DNA from: Saccharopolyspora gregorii
Lineage (GTDB): Bacteria > Actinomycetota > Actinomycetes > Mycobacteriales > Pseudonocardiaceae
NCBI RefSeq assembly: GCF_024734405.1
Contig: NZ_CP059556.1
Coordinates: 3,844,001-3,908,000 of the forward strand
Length of the DNA: 64,000 nucleotides
Reading direction: 5' to 3'
Below are positions 15,087 to 22,450 of the stretch, piece after piece. The notes below the pieces were generated by a model. The model worked only from the letters and a program-made list of their open reading frames with translations. It was not told the origin of the DNA and did no database searches. Numbering within the stretch: the stretch's first letter is position 1; each line of letters starts with the position of its first letter. The translations under genes and the position numbers were made by a program.

Positions 15087-15183
15087 CGGCGCGGACAACC
15101 GGTTTTCCGGGCGCGGCCCGGCTCCCCCGAGCGGACGAGCACTCGCGCGACGCGGTCACTCCTCCCGCACATCTGGACCGTTC

Positions 15184-15198
15184 GTTCACTTACCGAAC
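15184..15198. promoter_or_regulatory. Putative IclR box 1 (GTTC-N7-GAAC)
   Basis: GTTCACTTACCGAAC matches the 15-bp pattern GTTC-N7-GAAC found before three promoters of this region. It lies 98 bp upstream of the GNAT gene and 286 bp before the amine oxidase. Confidence 0.5.
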
Positions 15199-15288
15199 AC
15201 CCCATTCGGAGTAGTTCGCATCCGGCTCCGGATCGTGTCAAGTCTCGGTTTCCCGATACATCCTCCGAAAAACCCCTCGACGCGAGTC

Positions 15289-15318
15289 TTGACGCGGCGA
15301 AATCCGCGGGTCCACAAT
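15289..15318 (+). promoter_or_regulatory. Possible promoter of amine-oxidase operon
   Basis: TTGACG at 15289-15294 followed after 18 bp by CACAAT at 15313-15318 resembles a -35/-10 pair. It is directly upstream of the paired boxes at 15330-15364, which would then sit over the transcript start and act as repressor sites. The -10 match is only four of six. Confidence 0.35.
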
Positions 15319-15329
15319 ACGCTCGTTCC

Positions 15330-15364
15330 GTTCATATATTGAACGTTCTGTTCCTAGAACGAAC
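15330..15364. promoter_or_regulatory. Putative IclR boxes 2 and 3, 20 bp apart
   Basis: GTTCATATATTGAAC (15330-15344, arms extending to CGTTCA/TGAACG) and GTTCCTAGAACGAAC (15350-15364) both fit GTTC-N7-GAAC and are spaced 20 bp start to start, close to two helical turns. Such pairing is usual for tetrameric IclR-type regulators. They lie 120-155 bp before the amine-oxidase start. Confidence 0.6.
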
Positions 15365-15484
15365 ACTCGAAGTCCGTCCCGCGGTGCGCACCCCGGTGCC
15401 GCCATCGCAGCTCCGTCCCACCCACCGGCAGCACAGCGCTCGGCCCACCGAGCGCGGCACCGACGACGAATGGAGTGCACAACC

Positions 15485-16777
15485 GTGACCGAAGAAACCG
15501 ACGTCATCGTGGTCGGTGGCGGCGTCTCCGGCCTCATCGCGGCCCGCGAGCTCAGCGGACGCGGACTGCGGGTCACCGTGCTGGAAGCCAGGGACCGGCT
15601 GGGCGGCCGGGTGTGGACCGACCACCGGCTGGGCCGCGACCTGGAGATCGGCGGCACCTGGCTGCACTGGGTGCAGCCGCACGCGTGGGCCGAGGTCAGC
15701 CGGTACGGGCTGGAGGTCACCCGCGGACCGCGTCCGGAGGAGGCCTACTGGCTGGCGGGCGACGAGGTGCGCACCGGCGACCTCGACGAGTTCATGCGGC
15801 TCATCGACCCGGGCATGCGGCGGCTGCTGGACGAGACCATGCGGCGCATCCCCCGGCCCGACCAGCCCGCCGCGGGCGCCGAGATCGCCGACGTCGACGG
15901 GTTCAGCGTCCAGGACAAGCTCGACGAGCTCGACCTGCCCGTCGAGGAGTACCGGGCCAACGAAGCCGCCTGGGTCGGGCACTTCAACGCCCCGCTGCAG
16001 GACGGCGCGTTCACCGCCGCGCTGCGCTGGACGGCCGCCACCGCCGGGTCCTGGCACCTGATGCACGAGGCCTCCGCCGTGTTCCGGCTCGCCGCCGGGA
16101 CCAAGGCGCTGGTCTCCGCGATCGCCGCCGACGGCGACGCCGACATCCGCACCTCCACCGAGGTCCGGCGGATCGAGCACGACGCCGACGGCGCCACCGT
16201 CACCACCGCCGCCGGCGACCGGCTCCGGGCCCGCCGGGTGGTGCTGACGCTGCCGCAGAACATCCTCGGCGAACTGGACGTCTCCCCCGCGCTGTGCGCC
16301 GAGAAGCGCGCCGCGACCGAGGAGCGGACCGCGTCGCGGGGCGTGAAGGCCTGGATCCGGGTCCGCGGCCCGATCCGCCCGTTCTTCGCCTACTCCTCGG
16401 CCGAGCACCCGCTGTCGGTGGTGCGCACCGAGTTCAACGGCGAGGAGGACGCGGTGCTGGTGGCCTTCGGCGCCGACTCGGAGCGCATCTCCCCGAACGA
16501 CGTCGAGGCCGTGCGCGCCGCGCTGCGCGCGTGGCGCGACGACCTCGACGTGCTCGAAGTCTCCGGGCACGACTGGATGGCCGACCCGCATTCCAGGGAG
16601 ACCTGGCTGATGCAGCGGCCGAACCAGCTCACCCAGTACTTCGAAGCCCAGCGGCGCCCCGAGGGCGTCCTTCACTTCGCGGGCGGCGACGTCGCCTCGC
16701 TGTGGGCGGGCTTCATCGACGGGGCCGTCGAGAGCGGCCTTCGCGTGGCACGTGAGATCAGCGACGACCTGCGCTGA
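15485..16777 (+). CDS. Flavin-containing amine oxidase
   Basis: This 430-residue monoamine-oxidase-type flavoenzyme oxidises an amine to an imine or aldehyde using FAD and O2. The N-terminal fold has GGGVSG at 11-16 followed by the LEARDRLGGRVWT region that binds FAD, and the C-terminal FAD segment reads FAGGDVASLWAGFIDGAVESG. Length matches the family. GTG 15485 is preferred because GGAG lies 9 bases upstream; the ATG at 15470 has no ribosome site. It starts a four-gene plus-strand unit (oxidase, flavin reductase, FMN monooxygenase, hydratase), so it probably performs an early nitrogen-removing or dehydrogenating step. The actual amine is unknown. Confidence 0.9.
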   Translation: MTEETDVIVVGGGVSGLIAARELSGRGLRVTVLEARDRLGGRVWTDHRLGRDLEIGGTWLHWVQPHAWAEVSRYGLEVTRGPRPEEAYWLAGDEVRTGDLDEFMRLIDPGMRRLLDETMRRIPRPDQPAAGAEIADVDGFSVQDKLDELDLPVEEYRANEAAWVGHFNAPLQDGAFTAALRWTAATAGSWHLMHEASAVFRLAAGTKALVSAIAADGDADIRTSTEVRRIEHDADGATVTTAAGDRLRARRVVLTLPQNILGELDVSPALCAEKRAATEERTASRGVKAWIRVRGPIRPFFAYSSAEHPLSVVRTEFNGEEDAVLVAFGADSERISPNDVEAVRAALRAWRDDLDVLEVSGHDWMADPHSRETWLMQRPNQLTQYFEAQRRPEGVLHFAGGDVASLWAGFIDGAVESGLRVAREISDDLR

Positions 16778-16814
16778 CGCACCCCTGACCAGAACCGGAC
16801 GAGGAGGCACCACC

Positions 16815-17321
16815 ATGACAACGTCGACTTCGATCATCGAGCCGCGCCAGTTCCGCGACGTGATGGGACATCTGCCCACCGGCGTCGTCGTCGTGGCCGG
16901 GCGCGACCACGAACGCGGGACGCCCGCCGGGCTCGTGGTCGGCACCTTCCAGTCCCTCTCGCTGGACCCGCCGCTGGTGTGCTTCAGCGTCGCCACCAGC
17001 TCCCGCAGCTGGCCGAAGATCCGCCCGAGCGGCTTCTTCAGCGCCAGCGTGCTCACCGACGGGCAGGACGCGGTGTGCCGCGCGATGTCCGGCAAGCAGG
17101 AGGACAAGTTCGCCGAGGTCGACTGGCACGAGTCGGCCGACGGCTGCCCGCAGATCATCGGCGCGCACGCCTGGATCGACTGCCGGACCGTGCAGGAGCT
17201 CGAAGGCGGCGACCACCTCATCGTGATCGGCGAGGTCCGCGGCATGGCCACCGGCAGCGGTGATCCGCTGGTGTTCCACCGCGGCAGGCTCGGCGGCTAC
17301 CGCGAGCCCCTGCACGCCTGA
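16815..17321 (+). CDS. NAD(P)H:flavin oxidoreductase (reductase component)
   Basis: This 168-residue FMN-binding split-barrel protein belongs to the flavin-reductase family of HpaC/HsaB/NtaB type. The conserved N-terminal region FRDVMGHLPTGVVVV and the central LSLDPPLVCFSV segment are visible. It supplies reduced FMN to a partner monooxygenase, here almost certainly the NtaA-like protein encoded 131 bp downstream. The ATG follows a strong GAGGAGG at 16801-16807. It lies 37 bp after the amine oxidase and is presumably cotranscribed with it. Confidence 0.9.
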   Translation: MTTSTSIIEPRQFRDVMGHLPTGVVVVAGRDHERGTPAGLVVGTFQSLSLDPPLVCFSVATSSRSWPKIRPSGFFSASVLTDGQDAVCRAMSGKQEDKFAEVDWHESADGCPQIIGAHAWIDCRTVQELEGGDHLIVIGEVRGMATGSGDPLVFHRGRLGGYREPLHA

Positions 17322-17452
17322 TCGCACGTCCCCGGCGCCGCGGCCTTCGGCAGCCGGATTCCCGCACCGCAGCACGCACTTCCCGGGGTGGGCCGTCGCG
17401 CGACGGCCCGCTCCGGTCCCCGGCACGCCCCGCTACCGAACTGGAGCCGATG

Positions 17453-18838
17453 ATGTCTCGCCGCATTCGACTGTTCGCTTTCGACTTCCAAGGCCCGGCG
17501 CACCTGTCCGCGGGGCTCTGGCGGCACCCCGAGGACCAGGGCTCGCGCTACAAGGACGTCCGCTACTGGACCGAGTACGCGAAGATGCTGGAGGAGGCCC
17601 GCTTCGACGGCGTGTTCTTCGCCGACAACGCCGGGTACCACGACATCTACGAGGGCAGCGCCGCCGGCGCGCTCGCCGACGCCGCGCAGCTGCCGGCGAA
17701 CGACCCGTCGCTGGTGATCTCGGCGATGGCCGCCGCCACCGAGCACCTCGGGTTCGGGCTCACCGGCTCCACCACCTACGAGCACCCGTACGCGCTGGCC
17801 CGGAAGTTCGCGACCCTCGACCACCTCACCGACGGGCGCATCGGCTGGAACCTGGTGACCTCCTACGCGGGCAGCGCCGCGCGCAACCTCGGCAACGGGC
17901 TGCTCACCCCGCACGACGAGCGCTACGACGTGGCGGCCGAGCACCTGGAGGTCTGCTACAAGCTGTGGGAGGACTCCTGGGAGGACGGCGCCGTGGTCCG
18001 CGACGCCGAGCGCGGGATGTGGGCCGACCCGTCGCGGGTGCACGACATCGACCACCGCGGCAAGTACTTCACCGTGCCCGGTTTCGCCCTGTGCGAGCCG
18101 TCCCCGCAGCGCACCCCGGTGCTGTTCCAGGCGGGCGGGTCCTCGAAGGGCCGCGCGCTGGCGGCCGCGCACGCCGAGGGCGTGTTCGTGAACTCGCTGT
18201 CCAAGACCTCGCTGCGGCGGCAGGTCGACGCGCTGCGCACCGAGGCCGCCGCGTTCGGCCGGGACCCGCGATCGCTGCGGGTGCTGCAGATGCTCAACGT
18301 CGTCGTCGCCCCCACCGACGCGCAGGCGCACGCCAAGCACGAGGAGTACCGCAAGCTGGTCAGCTACGCCGGCGCGATGGCCCGCTACAGCGGCTGGACC
18401 GCGCTGGACATGTCCCGCTTCGACCCGGACGTGCCGCTGCGCCACGTCAAGACCGACGCCGGGCAGACCATGGTCGACCTGTTCTCGAAGCTGGACCCGG
18501 ACAAGGAGTGGACGCCGCGCGACATCGCCGAGTTCATCGGCATCGGCGGCAGCGGACCCACCATCGTCGGCTCCCCGCAGACCGTCGCCGACGAGCTGCA
18601 GAGCTGGATCGACGAGGCCGACATCGACGGCTTCAACCTCGGCCACGCCGTGAAGTACCGGGACATAGCGGACTTCGCCGAACTCGTCGTGCCCGAGCTG
18701 CAGCGCCGCGAGGTGATGTGGACCGAGTACGAGGGCCGCACCCTGCGCGAGAAGCTCCACGGCCCCGGCACCGTCCGCCTGCCCGCCGACCACCCGGCCC
18801 GCAAGACCGGCCGCACCCAGCTCGCCGCCGCGATCTGA
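17453..18838 (+). CDS. FMN-dependent monooxygenase, NtaA/SnaA/DmoA family
   Basis: This 461-residue luciferase-like TIM-barrel monooxygenase belongs to the group containing nitrilotriacetate monooxygenase A, pristinamycin synthase SnaA and dimethylsulfide monooxygenase. Signature stretches include YWTEYAKMLEEARFD, LTDGRIGWNLVTSY and VLFQAGGSSKGR. These enzymes use FMNH2 from a separate reductase (the preceding gene) to hydroxylate or cleave C-N or C-S bonds. ATGATG at 17450 offers two starts; the second is better spaced from GGAG at 17443. The hydratase gene follows after 19 bp. The substrate is unknown, but the amine oxidase suggests a nitrogenous compound. Confidence 0.9.
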   Translation: MSRRIRLFAFDFQGPAHLSAGLWRHPEDQGSRYKDVRYWTEYAKMLEEARFDGVFFADNAGYHDIYEGSAAGALADAAQLPANDPSLVISAMAAATEHLGFGLTGSTTYEHPYALARKFATLDHLTDGRIGWNLVTSYAGSAARNLGNGLLTPHDERYDVAAEHLEVCYKLWEDSWEDGAVVRDAERGMWADPSRVHDIDHRGKYFTVPGFALCEPSPQRTPVLFQAGGSSKGRALAAAHAEGVFVNSLSKTSLRRQVDALRTEAAAFGRDPRSLRVLQMLNVVVAPTDAQAHAKHEEYRKLVSYAGAMARYSGWTALDMSRFDPDVPLRHVKTDAGQTMVDLFSKLDPDKEWTPRDIAEFIGIGGSGPTIVGSPQTVADELQSWIDEADIDGFNLGHAVKYRDIADFAELVVPELQRREVMWTEYEGRTLREKLHGPGTVRLPADHPARKTGRTQLAAAI

Positions 18839-18857
18839 CCACCGGAGGAGGCTTCCC

Positions 18858-19643
18858 GTGCAGGACCAGGACATCCGCGACGTCGCCACGCTGCTGCGCG
18901 ACGCACGCGCCAACCGGACCCCGGTGCCCGCGCCGACCACCAAGTGGCCGGAGCTGGACGCCGACGCCGCCTTCGCGGTGCAGCGGCACAACGCCGAGCT
19001 GGCCGTCGCGGGCGGCGACCGGATCGTCGGCTACAAGCTCGGCAACATCGCCAAGGCCATGCAGGCCGCGTTCGGGCTGGACCGGCCCGACTACGGGTAC
19101 CTGCTGGCGAGCGGATTCGCGCCCGAGGGCGTGCCGATCGCGCGGGACCGGTTCATCGCCCCGTTCGTCGAGTTGGAACCGGCGTTCCTGCTGGCGGCAC
19201 CGCTGCGCGGGCCGAACGTGACGGTCGCCGACGTGATCGGCGCCGTGGACTGCGCGATGCCGGCCATCGAGATCATCGACTCCCGGGTGCAGGACTGGGC
19301 GATCTCGCTGCCGGACACCGTGGCGGACAACGGTTCCACCGGGGCGGTGCTGCTCGGCGGGACGCCGCGGCGGCTCACCGAGCTGCGGCTGAGCGACACC
19401 AGGGGCGCGCTGCGGCTCGACGGCCGGGAGGTGGTGGCGGGCAACACCCGCAACGTGCTGGGCAACCCGCTGGCCGCGACGGCGTGGCTGTGCAACCGGC
19501 TCGCCGACTACGGCATCGGGTTCGAGGCCGGGCAGGTCGTGCTGCCGGGCAGCTGCCTGGAAGCGGTGCCGGTGGACCGGGCCGGGCACTGGTCCGGTGA
19601 GTTCACCGGCTGGGGTTCGGTCGAGTTCGAGGTCACCGAGTGA
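18858..19643 (+). CDS. 2-keto-4-pentenoate hydratase family (MhpD-like)
   Basis: This 261-residue protein of the fumarylacetoacetase-like superfamily is closest in layout to MhpD/DmpE hydratases and oxalocrotonate decarboxylases, which act late in meta-cleavage pathways. The metal-site acids are visible in FVELEPAFLL and in AMPAIEIIDSR. The GTG start is preceded by GGAGGAGG at 18844-18851. As last gene of the unit it probably processes a ring-opened or unsaturated 2-oxo acid made by the upstream oxygenase and oxidase. A strong hairpin terminator follows. Confidence 0.85.
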   Translation: MQDQDIRDVATLLRDARANRTPVPAPTTKWPELDADAAFAVQRHNAELAVAGGDRIVGYKLGNIAKAMQAAFGLDRPDYGYLLASGFAPEGVPIARDRFIAPFVELEPAFLLAAPLRGPNVTVADVIGAVDCAMPAIEIIDSRVQDWAISLPDTVADNGSTGAVLLGGTPRRLTELRLSDTRGALRLDGREVVAGNTRNVLGNPLAATAWLCNRLADYGIGFEAGQVVLPGSCLEAVPVDRAGHWSGEFTGWGSVEFEVTE

Positions 19644-19659
19644 CCTCCGCGCAAGTGAC

Positions 19660-19692
19660 GGCGGGGTTCCGGGGCGCACCCGGAACCCCGCC
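19660..19692. terminator. Bidirectional terminator hairpin
   Basis: A perfect 14-bp stem, GGCGGGGTTCCGGG (19660-19673) with CCCGGAACCCCGCC (19679-19692), closes a 5-base loop. It sits between the convergent ends of the hydratase (+) and MFS transporter (-) genes and would stop transcription from both sides. Confidence 0.85.
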
Positions 19693-19699
19693 GCGCGCG

Positions 19700-21028
19700 C
19701 TAGTCCTGGTCCGCGGTGGAGATCCCGGTCAGGGCGCGCCCGGTGGTCTCCGGCGCCAGCACCTGCGAGACGACGGCACCGACCACGCAGATCCCGGCCG
19801 CGACGAGCATCGTGGTGGCGGGCCCGAGGTCCTGCATCGACCACGGGAACAGGAAGGTGCCGATCGCGGCGCCGACCCGGCTGACCGCGGTGGCGAACCC
19901 GGTGCCGATGCCGCGCAGCTCGGTCGGCAGCACCTCGCCCGGGTAGACGCCGGTCAACCCGGTGCACATCGCGTTGGCGAAGGCGAACACCAGGAAGCAG
20001 GCCAGCACCAGCACCGGCGGTGCCGAGGACCACAGCGCGATGATCACCAGCACCACCGCGCAGACCCACTGCTGCGGGATGGTGAGCATCCGCCGCCCGA
20101 CCCGCTCGATGAGCAGGCAGGAGACCACGACACCCGCCAGCGCGACCCCGTTGACGCCGATCGCGCCGACCAGGCCGTCCTCGCCGAGCCCGTAGCGGGC
20201 GAGCACGCTCGCGGAGAAGGTGGCGATGGCGAAGTACGGGGTCACGGTGCAGAACCAGAACACCGAGATGAACGTGGTGGAGCGCCAGTGCTCGCGGGAG
20301 AACAGCATGCCGAACCGGCCGGGCCGCTGCTGCTCCTCGGTGATGTCCGCGCGGTCGGCGCGGTCGGCGATCCAGGTGGTGGCGATCCGCTCGGCTTCCT
20401 CGGTGCGCCCCTTGCTCATCAGCCACCGCGGCGATTCGGGCACGCCGAGCCTGCCGAGGAACAGGATCACGGCGGGCACGGTGCTGGTGCCGAGCACGAG
20501 CCGCCAGTCCGCGTCGACCGCGGTGAGGGCGAAACCGACGATGAAGGCGCCGACGAACCCGATGTACCAGGCCACTTCGGCGAACGACAGGCACCGGCCG
20601 CGCAGCCGCGCCGGGGCGAACTCCGTCATCAGCGGCCAGCTGATCGAGTACTCGGCGCCGATCGCCACGCCCATCAGCAGCCGCACGAGGAACAGCTGCC
20701 AGCTGGAATCGACGAAGAACTGCAGCACCGAACCGACCACGAACAGCGCCAGGTCGAGGGTGAACATGGGTTTGCGCCCGAACCGGTCGGCGAGCCAGCC
20801 GCCGAGCGGCCCGCCCGCAAAGATGCCGATCAGCGCGGCGGCGCCGATCAGGCCTTCGCCGTAGACCGACATGTGCAGGTCGGTGGTGATGGCGCCGATC
20901 ACGGTCCCGACGATGCCGAGCACGTAGCCGTCGATGAACATGCCGCCGGCGACGACGAGGGTCAGCCGGAGCAGGAACCGCTTCCGCTCCTCCGGCGTGC
21001 GGGTGGCGGCGACTGCGGTGGTGGTCAC
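19700..21028 (-). CDS. MFS transporter, sugar-porter/aromatic-acid type
   Basis: This 442-residue membrane protein has about 12 predicted helices. The MFS loop motif GGWLADRFGRKP follows helix 2, PESPRWL lies before the central loop, and PTELRGIG lies in the second half; these mark the sugar-porter and aromatic-acid:H+ symporter branches. GTG 21028 is chosen for AGGAAGGAAA upstream and because it gives the usual short cytoplasmic N-terminus before helix 1. It probably imports the substrate of the neighbouring catabolic operon. A perfect GTTCAC-N3-GTGAAC palindrome lies upstream, matching boxes at the oxidase and iclR promoters. Confidence 0.9.
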   Translation of the reverse strand: MTTTAVAATRTPEERKRFLLRLTLVVAGGMFIDGYVLGIVGTVIGAITTDLHMSVYGEGLIGAAALIGIFAGGPLGGWLADRFGRKPMFTLDLALFVVGSVLQFFVDSSWQLFLVRLLMGVAIGAEYSISWPLMTEFAPARLRGRCLSFAEVAWYIGFVGAFIVGFALTAVDADWRLVLGTSTVPAVILFLGRLGVPESPRWLMSKGRTEEAERIATTWIADRADRADITEEQQRPGRFGMLFSREHWRSTTFISVFWFCTVTPYFAIATFSASVLARYGLGEDGLVGAIGVNGVALAGVVVSCLLIERVGRRMLTIPQQWVCAVVLVIIALWSSAPPVLVLACFLVFAFANAMCTGLTGVYPGEVLPTELRGIGTGFATAVSRVGAAIGTFLFPWSMQDLGPATTMLVAAGICVVGAVVSQVLAPETTGRALTGISTADQD

Positions 21029-21153
21029 CAGTGCGTTTCCTTCCTGGTGGAGCACCCGCGAGCGCGGTCGGTGCGCGGCGGCGGGTGCGCGGAGGTGCGG
21101 CGGCGGGCCGCACGGTCGGGGGTGAACGCGCGGCACCGACCAGTCCCTAGCGC

Positions 21154-21168
21154 GTTCACCATGTGAAC
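21154..21168. promoter_or_regulatory. Putative IclR box 4, perfect palindrome
   Basis: GTTCACCATGTGAAC is a perfect 6-3-6 inverted repeat fitting GTTC-N7-GAAC. It is 126 bp upstream of the MFS transporter start on the minus strand. Confidence 0.6.
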
Positions 21169-21452
21169 ACAACGGCCGAGAATCCTTCGGGAAATCGGCG
21201 GCGGAGTCAAGGATCCACCGCACATCTCCGGATTCCGCCCAGGCCGGCGAACCGAACGAGCCGACACCGGAACCGGACACGACGTCCACCATGCGACCAC
21301 GGAGGGTGCCGAGCCGAACACCGACAGCAGCGGCACCTCGTCGTGCCTCGCCCCCGTGCCCGGAACGCCGCGCCGGACCGTACCGGTCGCCGCGCACCCG
21401 GCCGCGCCCTCCCCCGGGCCCACCAGGAGGGACACCCCCACCACGCCACCGC

Positions 21453-21467
21453 GTCCACGAAGTGAAC
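21453..21467. promoter_or_regulatory. Putative IclR box 5
   Basis: GTCCACGAAGTGAAC differs from the perfect box before the MFS gene by one arm base (GTCCAC for GTTCAC) and by its 3-base centre. It is 74 bp upstream of the IclR gene start and suggests autoregulation. Confidence 0.55.
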
Positions 21468-21540
21468 GCGGCTGTTAGGGTGGCCGCACGGCTCGGGCCG
21501 CGCGGCCCGGGAACGGGCCGGAGCGGGAGGCGGAAGCGGT

Positions 21541-22341
21541 ATGGGCGACGACGACACGCCCGAACAGACCGGCATGGTCAACAAATCGGTGACCAAGGCC
21601 GTGCGCCTGCTCCGCGAGATCGCCGCCCAGCCGCGCAACGGCGCCACCGTCACCACCCTCGCGAAGGCCGCCGGGCTCAGCAGGCCCACCGCGTTCCGGC
21701 TGCTCTACAGCCTCGAGCAGGGCGGGCTGGTGGACCGGATCGACACCCACTACGTCCTCGGCTGGGAACTCGCCCGGCTCGGCCGCTCCGCCGACCCGTA
21801 CGCGGGCCTGGTCGCGCACGCCCAGCCGCTGCTGGACGAACTGGCCGACTCGTTCAACGAGACCGTCACGCTGTCCATCCCGAACGCGCAGGACGGGCTC
21901 GACCTGGTCGCCGAAGCCGCCGGATCGCACGTCGTGGGCGTGCTCACCAGCAACCTCGTCGGGCAGCACTACCCGGTGCACGCCAGCTCCACCGGCAAGG
22001 TGCTGCTGGCCGACCTGCCCGCCGAGAAGCTGCGCGCGATGCTGCCCGAGAAGCTCGAAGCCTTCACCCCGGACACCATCACCGACCGCACCGCGCTGAT
22101 CAAGGAACTGGAGCAGGTGCGGGAGCAGGGCTTCGCCATCATCGACAACGAGCTGGAGCACGAGCTGCTCTCGCTGTCGCGCCCCATCCGGGACAGCGCG
22201 GGAACGCTGGTGGCGATCCTCACCCTCAACGGGCCGCGCAGCCGCTTCGGCCGGGCCCGGATCCCCGAGGCGCTGCAGCACATGCAGCGGATCGCCGACC
22301 GGCTCACCGAGCTGTTCTGGCGCGACTCCCTCGCGGGCTGA
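21541..22341 (+). CDS. IclR-family transcriptional regulator
   Basis: This 266-residue protein has an N-terminal winged helix (about 15-75, including TTLAKAAGLSRPTAFRLL) and a C-terminal ligand-binding IclR domain (about 90-260) with the HVVGVLTSN and HASSTGKVLLA segments. The family binds short palindromes as dimers or tetramers and responds to small catabolic metabolites. ATG 21541 has a GGGAGGCGGAAGCGGT purine-rich leader. It is divergent from the MFS transporter and is the best candidate to bind the five GTTC-N7-GAAC boxes around the catabolic genes. Confidence 0.92.
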   Translation: MGDDDTPEQTGMVNKSVTKAVRLLREIAAQPRNGATVTTLAKAAGLSRPTAFRLLYSLEQGGLVDRIDTHYVLGWELARLGRSADPYAGLVAHAQPLLDELADSFNETVTLSIPNAQDGLDLVAEAAGSHVVGVLTSNLVGQHYPVHASSTGKVLLADLPAEKLRAMLPEKLEAFTPDTITDRTALIKELEQVREQGFAIIDNELEHELLSLSRPIRDSAGTLVAILTLNGPRSRFGRARIPEALQHMQRIADRLTELFWRDSLAG

Positions 22342-22450
22342 GACCGGTTGCCCCCTTGTGGAGGTAGGGCGAATACCGCACCCGCGCATAGACTTGCCCG
22401 CGCTCGAGTTGTGATCGTTCTTCACTTTCACCGAACTCAGGGGGGCGCGC

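Larger units (their letters stand above)
15087..15484. other. Divergent regulatory region, GNAT gene / amine-oxidase operon
   Basis: This 398-bp gap has no credible gene. It is noticeably less GC-rich than its surroundings around 15181-15365 and carries three GTTC-N7-GAAC boxes (15184-15198, 15330-15344, 15350-15364), annotated separately, plus a possible promoter reading right. The layout is that of a regulated divergent promoter. Confidence 0.7.
21029..21540. other. Divergent regulatory region, MFS gene / iclR gene
   Basis: This 512-bp gap has no frame with convincing protein character. It holds the IclR boxes at 21154-21168 and 21453-21467, one near each divergent gene, and otherwise only GC-rich unannotated sequence. 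The length is generous for two promoters; a small RNA or lost gene cannot be excluded but nothing supports it. Confidence 0.6.

Noticed and set aside
21169-21452. Small Arg/Pro-rich open frames in the MFS-iclR gap
   Set aside because: Composition is that of random GC-rich frames, there is no ribosome site, and regulatory palindromes lie at both ends.
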